From Gammaproteobacteria bacterium (GTDB taxonomy: Bacteria > Pseudomonadota > Gammaproteobacteria > Burkholderiales > Thiobacillaceae), in the NCBI GenBank assembly GCA_018820765.1, contig JAHJNN010000007.1, positions 124,001 to 188,000 of the forward strand: 64,000 bases of DNA, in the 5' to 3' direction. The stretch's first letter is position 1. Every line of letters begins with the position of its first letter. The translations under genes were made by a program, and so were the position numbers. This document shows positions 9,001-16,326 of the stretch, piece by piece. The notes beneath the pieces were generated by a model that made no database searches, was not told the origin of the DNA, and worked only from the letters and a program-made list of their open reading frames with translations.

Positions 9001-9368
9001 TTCGACGGGTTGTAGCTCACGTCGTAGGGCGAGTTATGCAGGTGCTGGGGCGAGACGCCACTTTGCTGATATGCCATCAGCCCGAGGTTGATCTTGCCGG
9101 TGTAATTGGTGATGATCGATTTGGCCGCGTTGCGGGCGATTTCGGATTTGCTGTCCGAATTGGCGCTCCCCACCGCTGCGCCCGTGGCGTCTTCGTCCAT
9201 GCTGTTCGAATTGTCGATCACCAGCAGCACGTTGGCTTTCTGTCCGGAGGTCACGAACAGCGGCACCTGGCTCAGGCTCAGCAATGCGCCTGCCGCCACG
9301 CCGGCATAGCCGACGGAAAACGCCGCCAATAGCGCGAGGGAAAGGGGTTTGCGGTTGAAGGTGGTCAT
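6051..9368 (-). CDS. pilY1: PilY1 pilus tip-associated protein with VWA domain
   Basis: Large (1105-residue) exported factor that sits at the type IV pilus tip, opposes retraction and acts in adhesion and surface sensing. A signal peptide (residues 1 to about 28) is followed by a von Willebrand A domain with a metal-ion-dependent adhesion site (IDNSNSMDED, residues 51-60) and the VWA motif FMTDGLPSVDASG further on. The C-terminal half is the PilY1 beta-propeller; around residue 800 it has the calcium loop DRDGDGDVD, known in P. aeruginosa to regulate pilus retraction. A second EF-hand/dockerin-like loop, DVNGDGQISTAD, lies close to the C-terminus. Encoded between pilX and pilY2 in the minor pilin operon. 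Confidence 0.95.
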   Translation of the reverse strand: MTTFNRKPLSLALLAAFSVGYAGVAAGALLSLSQVPLFVTSGQKANVLLVIDNSNSMDEDATGAAVGSANSDSKSEIARNAAKSIITNYTGKINLGLMAYQQSGVSPQHLHNSPYDVSYNPSNYDASYSGSRDSLTKRYRVSNPTSAGNYIHYNVALPFYAGSNQGNGFCFSQTADFDNGSETYPGGPWDSYRCYNTKTGTSDTLPAANNTAAAVEGYTGNFYNGQLSPTDSDLAQGILDFGRFLTWSYVGPTWFSNSNPGRGYLHVPVGNLDATKAAAINTKLGTSQFSTNGPTTSSLPLQNAGLTPIEGTFLTALDYFAGDLTVATEGGPQSAPASSCGKDFVVFMTDGLPSVDASGTALTNPTTAIAAAADAAEDLYTATRPVKSYIVGFALPYGTTPGILDTIAAAGGTGTAFDAANTTALNSAFNSIFSSILAESGAAAAVALTSGSVIAGGKIYQGQFNSADWSGDLIAYNTNSTTGAITSVAWQAGTVLNGQNYDTGRKILTYKPSTSGGIPFRWPANPASPTSSELDLSQVAALNTNVSNVNDGDGENRLNFLRGQTGITGFRARLISVLGDLVNSAPAYVGVPAFNYPNNLEAASYNAFRTTYATRTPILYVGANDGMLHGFDAATGQEKLAYVPSKVYANLSKLTSTAYTHRYFVDGSPTVVDTFYSGAWHTTLVSSLGAGGQGLFALDVTNPSTFSEATASSIVKWEYSDADLGYVYGQPSIVKLNTGAWAAVFGNGYNNSEADGSASATGYAYLYIVDIGTGAIIKKISTKAGSVASPNALATPTLIDRDGDGDVDYAYAGDLQGNMWKFDLCDESNQGVCDNVSTDWGVAFGTTASPQPLFVAQDSSGNPQPITSAVEVTRHFSGDGYQLYFGTGKYLENADILTTGTQTFYSLWDMAVSPSTISGRSDLQQQTITTTSTVSGKEYRTTSSNTVAWDGLVAGGTKRGWYMDLATGERVVSEPSLFDNRVLFTTLIPDSTACSGGGTGWLMELDAKTGAALGGATFDVNGDGQISTADNLGTAGSYASGVKKTSIPSAVRLQKNPGGPGGGSLLKPISLSKNDPTKGVGGSLDVDLNSLPSAQNRSSWRQIFE

Positions 9369-9384
9369 GGGAAGGCTCCCTTGC

Positions 9385-9951
9385 TCAATAGTTGATGGCG
9401 GCCTGCACGGTGACCTGGGTTTGCTCGGTGGTGCCCCAGCCGCGTGCAGTGATGCGGTACGGGGTTACCTGTCCACCCGGGTTGGCCCCTTTGCCGCTGG
9501 CGATGCTGAATCCGGAAGGCGGCAGCGTGGCCGGCAGCAGTTCGATGATGTAGCGCGGCTGAACGGGAAGCGTGGTGGTGCCATCAAAGGTCAGCGCTGT
9601 GCCGGAATAGGCTTTCGTTTTGGACGACGTCCAATCATTGTTGGCGGTAATCGTCTCCCACACCGGCGCGGCGGGATCGTTCAGGCACAGCCCCGCCGAG
9701 CATCCCGCGACAAAACCGGATGTGGGCAGCAGGCCGGTTGAGGAAATGTAATTCAGTGCATCGCGCACGCCGGCCTCGGCAGCCTGGAACGCGACATCCT
9801 GGTCGCGCGCGTTGCCGGCCATGCGCTCCTCGAGCGAAGTGGACTTGATGGCGGACAGGGAAATCAGGGTCAGCACGACCAGAAAGATCAGCCCGGTGAT
9901 GAGGGCGGCGCCGCGTTGGGGGGAGGTCGTCTGGGTAGGCATGGTATTCAT
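9385..9951 (-). CDS. pilX: Type IV pilus assembly protein PilX
   Basis: Minor pilin-like protein of 188 residues that belongs to the pilus-priming complex with PilV, PilW, FimU and PilE. It shows the PilX N-terminal pattern QRGAALITGLIFLVVLTLIS, then the conserved TSLEERMAGNARDQDVAFQA and AAEAGVRDA. As is normal for PilX, the residue after the cleavage Gly is Ala and the helix lacks the standard FTLIE. An ATG at 9942 is an alternative start. It lies 3 bases after the pilW stop, before pilY1. Confidence 0.92.
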   Translation of the reverse strand: MNTMPTQTTSPQRGAALITGLIFLVVLTLISLSAIKSTSLEERMAGNARDQDVAFQAAEAGVRDALNYISSTGLLPTSGFVAGCSAGLCLNDPAAPVWETITANNDWTSSKTKAYSGTALTFDGTTTLPVQPRYIIELLPATLPPSGFSIASGKGANPGGQVTPYRITARGWGTTEQTQVTVQAAINY

Positions 9952-9954
9952 CGC

Positions 9955-10944
9955 TCACATGGCGGGCAGGCGGTTGCGCACGGCCACGGTAGCCGAATAC
10001 ACCTGATACAGCCTGCGGTCGGACCCGGCAGGAGTGAATGTGCCGTTGTTGAATGTGGCGGGCACTTGCGACGTTGAGAGGTTGTTGTCGGGGCTGCGCA
10101 TCAGGAGGTTGACCGTCACGCTCACGACCTGGGTCCAGGTTGCGGGGGTGGGGCTGTAGATGTCGACCGCGCCATCCGTGTTGGTATCCAGGCCGTAGCG
10201 AAACTGCATGTCCTCCACATGTTCCACCAGTTCTTCAGCCAAGCCACTCAGACCCACCCGGTAGAGGGCCCGGTTGCCTACGGTGTTGGTCCCGATGAAA
10301 TACGAGTACTGATTCATCCGCATGACGAAAGCGTCGGTGCCATAGGTCCCCACCCGGTTGCCTGTATTGCTGCTGTTCGAATGGCTTACCGTAACGGTCC
10401 CGCCACCCGATACGGTGGTTGCCTTGAATACGTCGGCATTGACGCAATTGGTGACGATCAGCACGTCGCCTGCCTCGAAGCCATCCGGGTTGCCGTTGAT
10501 CTGCACATTGGCGTTCGAGGGGGCCAGATTGCCTGTCAGGTTGACGCCGCTGCTGAATGCGGCCATGACCGACAGAACGTCGCCGGCCGCCCGCGTGATG
10601 CTGCTCGGATTGGTCCAGCCCGAGCCATTGTCGTAGCCGATCAGTGCATTAGCCGCCGTCATGGGGGGGACGGGCGGATTGGCAATGGTGTTCGTGATCA
10701 TCGAGGCGATGTTTCCGCACCCAATATACCCGGCCATGCGGATGTCGCGGCTCATCACATCCAGGGCATAGCGCGCGTTCTCCTGTATGCGAGACAGATT
10801 GTCGGTGGTACGGAATGAGGCACGGCTGCCGAGGAATACATAGCCAATTCCACCCAGCAGGATCAGACCGATCGTCATGGCGACCATCAGTTCGACCAGA
10901 CCGAATCCCGACTGCTCACGAGACGACATCGTCATCGGTTTCAT
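9955..10944 (-). CDS. pilW: Type IV pilus assembly protein PilW
   Basis: Minor pilin of 329 residues with prepilin cleavage site QSG^FGLVELMVAMTIGLILL near residue 14 and the PilW extracellular domain (NARYALDVMSRDIRMAGYIGCG, then a long beta-rich region). Its ATG overlaps the pilV TGA by four bases (ATGA), and GGTGGA lies upstream. An in-frame extension into pilV exists but is not likely translated. Role: forms the pilus-initiation complex with PilV, PilX and PilY1. Confidence 0.93.
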   Translation of the reverse strand: MKPMTMSSREQSGFGLVELMVAMTIGLILLGGIGYVFLGSRASFRTTDNLSRIQENARYALDVMSRDIRMAGYIGCGNIASMITNTIANPPVPPMTAANALIGYDNGSGWTNPSSITRAAGDVLSVMAAFSSGVNLTGNLAPSNANVQINGNPDGFEAGDVLIVTNCVNADVFKATTVSGGGTVTVSHSNSSNTGNRVGTYGTDAFVMRMNQYSYFIGTNTVGNRALYRVGLSGLAEELVEHVEDMQFRYGLDTNTDGAVDIYSPTPATWTQVVSVTVNLLMRSPDNNLSTSQVPATFNNGTFTPAGSDRRLYQVYSATVAVRNRLPAM

Positions 10945-11378
10945 AATTGCGTTTCCACCTTGAACGTCTGGTTTGCAAGACCCTGGTTGCCGCGGCTGTC
11001 GTTCCACTGAATCAAAATGGTCGCTACCCGCGTGGCCGTGTCAACCGCTATCGAACCGTTGCCGGCGGGAAGCGAGCAGGCAAGCTGGTTTTTCCACGCC
11101 GCGATATCCTGAGCGGGGATCGTCCCGGTGGGGAAGGCCGTCGAGCAGGTGGCCGCTGTGCCCATCGCCGTGGCGTAGCCCCCGGTGACCGCGCCTGCAC
11201 GGTTGCTGCGCATCCGGTCGACGATGTCATAGGCCATCCAGGTCGCCTGGGTACGATGACTGGCGCTGAGATTGTTACGCATGCTGGAGGCCATCAACCC
11301 GGCCAGCCCCAGCAAGCCAATGGCCAATACCAGCATGGCAACCAGCACTTCGAGCAGGGTAAATCCAGACTGTTTCAT
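10941..11378 (-). CDS. pilV: Type IV pilus modification/minor pilin protein PilV
   Basis: Minor pilin of 145 residues from the ATG at 11378: KQSG^FTLLEVLVAMLVLAIGLLGLAGL, followed by the PilV pattern SHRTQATWMAYDIVDRMRSNR. The start at 11378 has AGGA five bases upstream; an alternative ATG at 11390 forms an ATGA overlap with the fimU stop but has no ribosome site. Either start gives a short basic leader. Coupled to pilW downstream. Confidence 0.92.
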   Translation of the reverse strand: MKQSGFTLLEVLVAMLVLAIGLLGLAGLMASSMRNNLSASHRTQATWMAYDIVDRMRSNRAGAVTGGYATAMGTAATCSTAFPTGTIPAQDIAAWKNQLACSLPAGNGSIAVDTATRVATILIQWNDSRGNQGLANQTFKVETQL

Positions 11379-11386
11379 GGGTATCC

Positions 11387-11902
11387 TCATGGACAGGCAA
11401 CGGCAGCAACGCTTGTGCGTCCGGTTCGTTCGATTTGAATGGCCCGCCCCTGGACGCTGGCCGGGGTGGGCGGGCAAAGCGTGAGCGTGGTGCTCGCCGC
11501 GGTGGCCGTAGTAGGAATGGTCGTGCGGCCAGTTGAGGTATAGGTAATCGTGCTGGCCACATCCGTTCCACCAGACAGGGTGCTGCTCCCCCCCAAAGCC
11601 TCTTGTGCCCGAATGGGGGTCCCTGCAGCGTCCCGCACGATCCAGCCTTGCTCCCAGGTGCCCGTGCAGCTGGTGCTATTGCTGCTGGCGCACACAGTCA
11701 CGCTGGCTGCGCGCTTGACTGCTTCGCTGCGAGCCATGTTGAGCGCGGTGATCAGGTCGTTCGCCTGCGATGCCATGCGGTTGTTCAACACGAACATCTG
11801 AAAGTTTGGAACAGCAATACTCATCAGAATGGCCGCCACAGCCAGCGTGACCAGCAGCTCGATCAGGGTAAAACCGCGCGTCGTTGCCGGAGCGTAGACC
11901 AT
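11387..11902 (-). CDS. fimU: GspH/FimT-family minor pilin (FimU position)
   Basis: 171-residue type II secretion/type IV pilus pseudopilin of the GspH family: leader MVYAPATTRG, cleavage before FTLIELLVTLAVAAILMSIA, then NDLITALNMARSEAVKR, which is diagnostic of FimT/FimU/GspH. A GTG at 11926 would add eight residues but has no ribosome site. Two family members occur in tandem; this one, directly before pilV, occupies the position of FimU in P. aeruginosa. The assignment of FimU rather than FimT is based on order. Confidence 0.85.
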   Translation of the reverse strand: MVYAPATTRGFTLIELLVTLAVAAILMSIAVPNFQMFVLNNRMASQANDLITALNMARSEAVKRAASVTVCASSNSTSCTGTWEQGWIVRDAAGTPIRAQEALGGSSTLSGGTDVASTITYTSTGRTTIPTTATAASTTLTLCPPTPASVQGRAIQIERTGRTSVAAVACP

Positions 11903-12089
11903 GGTATTCAAGTTCTCTTTTTTCACACTTGCACATTAAGAAAGTGGGCGGGTGATGTCCAGCACTGCAGGACGAATGGCGGAATTAGGCTCATGAGCGG
12001 CCAAGGTACGACACCAACATGCTGGTGACGAAAAATCGCCACCCAACCTTTAGCGTCAAGGATTCGTGTAACTTGAGCCTGCTTGAAAA

Positions 12090-12611
12090 TCAGCAGGTCT
12101 TGGACTCGAGGCGAACGCGGCCTGTAGGGCCGACAACGATGTCGCGCTGGTCGCCGGCCACACAAACAAACAGCTTCCCGTTGGCCAGATTGTTGAGGCC
12201 CTGGCTGACTCCGCTGGGTTTATAGCTGATGTACATGCCGAAATTTCTGGCCGTGATGCTTACCGCACCGGACGCACGATCCTGTTGCCGCAACACGATA
12301 TCGCCTGCGTCAACCACCCCGCGCACACCGCCATCAACGAACACCAGCCAGCCCTGCTGCCAGCTGGCTGCCGTATTGCATACTGGCATTGCGGCCATGG
12401 CGTCGTCTGTCTTGCACACCGTAACGCGCGTGCCGCGCTTGACGGCTTCGGATCGTGCCAGCTGGATGGCGGAAACGAGGTCGTTGGTCACCGCCGCCAG
12501 CCTGGTGGTGTTCACGAGAAATGCATAGCCGGGAAAGGCAATCGCCAATAAAATTACTCCCACCGCCAGTACAACCAGCAGTTCCACCAGTGTGAATCCA
12601 CGCCCGCCCAT
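12090..12611 (-). CDS. fimT: GspH/FimT-family minor pilin (FimT position)
   Basis: 173-residue paralogue of the preceding protein: MGGRG^FTLVELLVVLAVGVILLAIA, then NDLVSAIQLARSEAVKRGTRV. The ATG at 12611 has a strong AAGGGGA site; an ATG at 12671 would add 20 residues before the leader and is less likely. The C-terminus has a CVAGDQRDIVVGPTGRVR stretch typical of FimT. First gene of the minor pilin operon, separated from fimU by 187 bases in which no gene was recognised, and divergent from thiO, as in P. aeruginosa. Confidence 0.85.
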   Translation of the reverse strand: MGGRGFTLVELLVVLAVGVILLAIAFPGYAFLVNTTRLAAVTNDLVSAIQLARSEAVKRGTRVTVCKTDDAMAAMPVCNTAASWQQGWLVFVDGGVRGVVDAGDIVLRQQDRASGAVSITARNFGMYISYKPSGVSQGLNNLANGKLFVCVAGDQRDIVVGPTGRVRLESKTC

Positions 12612-12674
12612 ATGCTTCCCCTTCGCCTTTGCACTCAGGCTCTCCAGCTTGGCACGCTGTTGGGGGCGCATCTA

Positions 12675-12690
12675 TACAACTTTAGTTGTA
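12675..12690. promoter_or_regulatory. Perfect 6-bp inverted repeat between fimT and thiO
   Basis: TACAAC-TTTA-GTTGTA in the short divergent gap, directly before the thiO start. Its AT-rich character stands out from the GC-rich surroundings and it overlaps -10-like sequence (TATACAACT). Could be an operator or part of the thiO promoter; only the symmetry is observed. Confidence 0.35.
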
Positions 12691-12691
12691 G

Positions 12692-13831
12692 GTGCCGCCT
12701 GTGCGTGATCCTGGCGCATCCGGTCTGAAGACCTCGATTGTCATCCTGGGCGCGGGCGTTTCCGGCCTGAGCACGGCGCTGGCCCTGCTCAAGCGCGGCC
12801 ATGCGGTCACGCTACTGGATCGCGGCACCGCGGGCGGCGAGTCGTCGTGGGCCGGCGGGGGAATTCTCTCGCCGCTGCTGCCGTGGGACTATGCCGAGGC
12901 GGTTACCTCGCTCGCCTTGCGCTCGATGGCGGCGTATGCGGACTGGGTGGCGGACATCGAGACGCTATCGGGACGGGATGCGGAATTCTGGCGCTGCGGG
13001 ATGCTGGCGCTGGATGTCGCTGATCCGGAGCGGGCACTGGCTTGGTGCGCGACGCATGGCATGGCGGCGAAACCGGGGTCTCCGCAAACCGTGGCGTTGC
13101 CTTCCAGCGTGTCCGATCGGAATCCGGTCTGGCTGCCCGAGGTGGCGCAGGCGCGCAATCCGCGCCTGGTGGCGGCGTTGCGGGGGGCGGTGTTGCAACT
13201 GGGCGGCACGATTCATGAGCATTGCCCGGCCACCGGGGTGCTGACGCAGGCCGGCCGGGTGACGGCGGTGCAGACACCCGAAGACACCTTCCAGGCAGAT
13301 AGCGTAGTACTGGCAACCGGGGCCTGGTCCGGCCTGGGGCTGGCCGGGCTGGCGGCCACGCCGCACATTCGCCCGATACGCGGCCAGATGTTGCTGTTCA
13401 AGCTGGAACCGGGCGTTCTGAGTACGATTCTGTACCGCAGCGGCCTGTATCTGATTCCGCGCCGCGACGGCCATGTGCTGGCCGGCAGCACGCTGGAAGA
13501 CGCGGGCTTCGACAAAGCGACCGACGCCGCGACGCTGCGGCGCCTGCACCTCGATGCGGCCGAACTGCTGCCCGCGCTTGGCGATGTTCAACCGGTGCAC
13601 CACTGGGCCGGGTTGCGCCCCGGCTCGCCCGGCAATATCCCGGTCATCGACCGCCATCCCGATTTCGACAACGTGTTCGTCAACGCCGGGCATTTCCGCT
13701 ATGGGGTGACGATGGCCCCCGCCTCGGCCGAGCTGCTGGCCGACATGATGGAAGGCAAGGCGCCCGCGCTGGATCCCGCGCCGTATCGCTGGCAGGCCGC
13801 GGCGGAACGCAGGTGGAGCGACGCGCCATAG
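12692..13831 (+). CDS. thiO: Glycine oxidase ThiO / FAD-dependent amino-acid oxidoreductase
   Basis: FAD enzyme of the DAAO family; in thiamine synthesis ThiO turns glycine into the imine that supplies the thiazole. About 379 residues. The Rossmann motif SIVILGAGVSGLSTALALLK lies near the N-terminus with the ESSWAGGGILSPLLPW substrate-domain signature, and the C-terminus has HWAGLRPGSPGNIPVIDRHP and NAGHFRYGVTMAPASA. The start is uncertain: GTG at 12692 or at 12701, neither with a clear ribosome site. The neighbouring order thiO-fimT-fimU matches PA4548-PA4550 of P. aeruginosa, so linkage to thiamine genes is not seen here. A broader D-amino-acid dehydrogenase role cannot be excluded. Confidence 0.85.
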   Translation: MPPVRDPGASGLKTSIVILGAGVSGLSTALALLKRGHAVTLLDRGTAGGESSWAGGGILSPLLPWDYAEAVTSLALRSMAAYADWVADIETLSGRDAEFWRCGMLALDVADPERALAWCATHGMAAKPGSPQTVALPSSVSDRNPVWLPEVAQARNPRLVAALRGAVLQLGGTIHEHCPATGVLTQAGRVTAVQTPEDTFQADSVVLATGAWSGLGLAGLAATPHIRPIRGQMLLFKLEPGVLSTILYRSGLYLIPRRDGHVLAGSTLEDAGFDKATDAATLRRLHLDAAELLPALGDVQPVHHWAGLRPGSPGNIPVIDRHPDFDNVFVNAGHFRYGVTMAPASAELLADMMEGKAPALDPAPYRWQAAAERRWSDAP

Positions 13832-13957
13832 CGCGGCGCCACCCTCGCAGGATGGTTTACACTTTGCGCCACCCCAGTCCACGCAACGCCTTCATGCCCC
13901 ACGTGTTCGCCCATCCGTCACTCGATGCACACTGTGCCGGGGCCAAACAGGCCTGCT

Positions 13958-13974
13958 CTCCCAAAGCGTGGGAG
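13958..13974 (+). repeat. Short hairpin overlapping the ELM1-like ribosome site
   Basis: CTCCCA-AAGCG-TGGGAG; the 3' arm contains the GGAG that precedes the TTG at 13982. The GTGGGAGCGG core recurs at 30842, so this is probably part of the local REP family. Confidence 0.4.
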
Positions 13975-13981
13975 CGGTTCC

Positions 13982-14959
13982 TTGCCTGAATCGGCCGGCA
14001 TGCCTCCGCCGCTCGTCGTCTGGGTCGTCAGCGACGGCAAGCCGGGCCATCTGAACCAGTCGCTGGGCCTGGCCGAGGCGCTGGGGCGCGCCACCCCGAC
14101 CGCAATCCACACCCTTCCCGCCCTGCCGGCCTGGCGCGCCGGGCTGGCGCTGCTGCTGGAACGCTTCCCCGGCAACCCGCTTCCCGCACCTGATCTCATC
14201 GTCGGCGCGGGACACGCCACCCATCTGACGCTGCTGGCCGCACGGCGCGCGCGCGGCGGTCGCACCGTGGTGTTGATGAAGCCGAGCCTGCCGCGCCGCT
14301 GCTTCGATCTGTGCGTGCTTCCCCGGCACGATGGCGTTGTGGAAGATGCGCAGACGGTCGTAACCGAAGGGGCGATCAACCGCGTCCGCCCGGCGAGCGC
14401 CCCGGATCCGAACCAGGGTCTGTTGCTGATCGGCGGCACCTCGCCGCATTTCGAATGGGACAGCGACGCGATCCAGGTGCAGATCAAGAGCGTCCTCGCG
14501 CGCACGCCCGACACGCAGTGGACGCTGACCACCTCGCGCCGCACCCCGGCGGATTTTCTGGACGCTTTGCCGGCGTCTCCCAACCTGAGCGTCGTCCCCC
14601 ACACCGCCACCTCGCCCGACTGGCTGCCCGGTCAGCTTGCGCGCAGCAGCACCGTGTGGGTAACGCCCGACAGCGCCTCGATGGTGTTCGAGGCCTTGAC
14701 GGCAGGTGCGGCGGTCGGTGTGTTCGATCTGCCGGTCAACCCGAAAAGCCGCGTCGGCCGGGCGATCGCGCATCTGGCCGATGCGCAGCGCATCACCCGC
14801 TTTGTCGCCTGGTGCGCACGCGGCACCCTGCACCCCAACCTGCTCCCACTGGCCGAGGCCGACCGCTGTGCCGAATGGATCCTTGAATGGCTGAAGGCAA
14901 CCCCCACACAACAAATGGGGAGAGCCTGTAGGAGGCCCGCCCCCGGGCCGATGCCGTAG
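13982..14959 (+). CDS. ELM1-family (DUF1022) glycosyltransferase-like protein
   Basis: Member of the 'mitochondrial fission ELM1' family, which in bacteria looks like a GT-B-fold sugar transferase and is often placed with envelope-glycan genes. About 325 residues. Motifs: VVWVVSDGKPGHLNQSLGLA at the N-terminus, PDLIVGAGHATHLTLLAARR, VVLMKPSLPRRCFDLCVLPR, then LLIGGTSPHFEWD and VWVTPDSASMVFEALTAGAA. Start chosen at TTG 13982 because GGAG lies seven bases upstream; ATG 14000 and ATG 13925 are in frame and possible. The last ten codons (CRRPAPGPMP) are encoded by a REP repeat, so the C-terminus has been replaced or extended by repeat sequence. First gene of the glycan region. Biochemical substrate unknown. 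Confidence 0.75.
   Translation: MPESAGMPPPLVVWVVSDGKPGHLNQSLGLAEALGRATPTAIHTLPALPAWRAGLALLLERFPGNPLPAPDLIVGAGHATHLTLLAARRARGGRTVVLMKPSLPRRCFDLCVLPRHDGVVEDAQTVVTEGAINRVRPASAPDPNQGLLLIGGTSPHFEWDSDAIQVQIKSVLARTPDTQWTLTTSRRTPADFLDALPASPNLSVVPHTATSPDWLPGQLARSSTVWVTPDSASMVFEALTAGAAVGVFDLPVNPKSRVGRAIAHLADAQRITRFVAWCARGTLHPNLLPLAEADRCAEWILEWLKATPTQQMGRACRRPAPGPMP
14927..14954. repeat. REP element at the end of the ELM1-like gene
   Basis: TGTAGGAGGCCCGCCCC followed by CGGGCCGATGC; it is the inverted near-identical copy of the element at 30800-30826. It forms the final codons of the ELM1-like gene and ends just before the TAG. A half-element, GGTGCTCCTACA, follows at 15049-15060. Confidence 0.75.
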
Positions 14960-14999
14960 AGATCGCGAGGGCACGGAAATCGCGGCGAGGGCGACGGTG

Positions 15000-15034
15000 C
15001 GTGGTTGTTGCCGATTCATCGGCTTACAACCACG
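15000..15034. repeat. Palindrome in the 148-base gap before the GT4 gene
   Basis: CGTGGTTGTTGCCGAT pairs with ATCGGCTTACAACCACG across a two-base centre. The outer CGTGGTT...AACCACG is shared with the palindrome at 40279-40338 inside the L,D-transpeptidase gene. With the flanking GTAGGAG-type sequences the whole gap 14960-15107 is repeat material with no gene. Confidence 0.65.
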
Positions 15035-15107
15035 GCCTACCCCTTGCGGGTGCTCCTACAGCGGGTTTTTGCCCCGATAGATATTTCAAGATAAAAAACA
15101 AAAGAAA

Positions 15108-16247
15108 ATGGCTGAAGACAAAAAACTGACCGTCCTGCAGTTGCTGCCCGCGCTGGAATCCGGCGGGGTCGAGCGCGGCACGCTCGAAGTGGCGCACACG
15201 CTGGTCGGGCACGGCCACCGCGCGCTGGTGATATCGGCAGGCGGGCGTCTGGTCGCGCCGCTCGTCGCATCGGGCGCCGAGCATTTCGCCTGGCCGATCG
15301 GCAGAAAATCGCTCAAAACGCTGTTGCTCGTCGGCAAGCTGCGCAAGTTCCTGCTGGAACAGAAGGTCGACATCATTCATGCGCGCTCGCGCGTGCCGGC
15401 ATGGATCGCCTGGCTGGCCTGGCGCGGCATGAACCCGGCCACGCGGCCGCGTTTCGTCACCACCGTGCACGGCCTGTATGGCGTCAACCGCTACAGCCGC
15501 ATCATGACGCTGGGCGAGCGGGTGATCGCAGTGTCCAACACCGTGCGCGACTATATCCTGCGCGAATACCCCGATACGGAGCCAACGCGCATCCACGTCA
15601 TCCATCGCGGTGTCGACGGCGACGCCTATCCGCACGGCTGGAAACCCGACCCCGCCTGGCAGCAGGCATTCCTTGCGCAGTTTCCGCACGCTGCGGGCAA
15701 GCAGTTGCTCACCCTGCCTGGCCGCATCACCCGGCTCAAGGGGCATGAAGACTTCATCGAATTGATCGCACGGCTGAAACGGCGCGGGCTGCCGGTGCAC
15801 GGCCTCATCGTCGGCGGTGCGTCTGCGTCCAAACAGCGCTATCTGCAAAAGTTGCGTTACCGCGTGCGCAGCATGGGCCTGGAAGCCGACATCAGCTTCA
15901 CCGGCCAGCGCGACGACTTGAAAAACATCCTGGCCATTTCGAATCTGGTGCTGTCGCTCTCCACCCAGCCCGAGTCCTTCGGACGCACCACCCTGGAGGC
16001 GCTGCGGCTGGGCGTACCGACGGCGGGCTACGACCATGGCGGCGTGGGCGAAATCCTGCGCGCCGTTTATCCGGTTGGCTTGCTGCCGCTGGGTGATGTC
16101 GATTCCGCCGCCCAGCGCATCGCCCGCTTGCTCGGCTGTCCGGAAACCGTTCCGGCAGGCGATTTCTTTCCCTTGCAAGCCATGCTGGAGCAGACGCTGG
16201 CCGTGTACGAAGACCTGGCGCCGTTCCCGCGCAGGAGCGACGAATAG
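15108..16247 (+). CDS. Glycosyltransferase family 4
   Basis: GT-B-fold transferase, 379 residues, retaining family 4. N-terminal acceptor domain starts VLQLLPALESGGVERGTLEVA; middle has FVTTVHGLYGVN and VIAVSNTVRDYILREY; the nucleotide-sugar domain has LLTLPGRITRLKGHEDFIEL, LIVGGASASKQRYL and the E-x7-E-type motif PESFGRTTLEALRLGVPTAG. It is probably cytoplasmic, acting on a lipid-linked or LPS acceptor. The exact sugar cannot be read from the sequence. The leader before the ATG is A-rich with no strong ribosome site. Plus-strand neighbour of a methyltransferase and a GT11. Confidence 0.9.
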   Translation: MAEDKKLTVLQLLPALESGGVERGTLEVAHTLVGHGHRALVISAGGRLVAPLVASGAEHFAWPIGRKSLKTLLLVGKLRKFLLEQKVDIIHARSRVPAWIAWLAWRGMNPATRPRFVTTVHGLYGVNRYSRIMTLGERVIAVSNTVRDYILREYPDTEPTRIHVIHRGVDGDAYPHGWKPDPAWQQAFLAQFPHAAGKQLLTLPGRITRLKGHEDFIELIARLKRRGLPVHGLIVGGASASKQRYLQKLRYRVRSMGLEADISFTGQRDDLKNILAISNLVLSLSTQPESFGRTTLEALRLGVPTAGYDHGGVGEILRAVYPVGLLPLGDVDSAAQRIARLLGCPETVPAGDFFPLQAMLEQTLAVYEDLAPFPRRSDE

Positions 16248-16326
16248 GCGGGCTTGTGAGAAAATGCCGGGCTGTCGACAGGCCTCTACCCGGACGCCTC
16301 CTCACAATGACCGTTTCAGCGCTTTC

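Noticed and set aside
9385..9951. PilX considered defective because it lacks the FTLIE prepilin motif
   Set aside because: PilX proteins normally have a GAAL-type N-terminal helix; the ERMAGN motif confirms the family.
12649..12665. TTGGCACGCTGTTGGGG, resembling a sigma-54 promoter pointing to thiO
   Set aside because: The -24 half is perfect, but the -12 half has GG instead of the required GC, and the site overlaps the fimT N-terminal region. Not accepted as a promoter.
13892..15019. 375-codon minus-strand open frame opposite the ELM1-like gene
   Set aside because: No motifs, spans a repeat region, and the plus-strand frame matches the ELM1 family.
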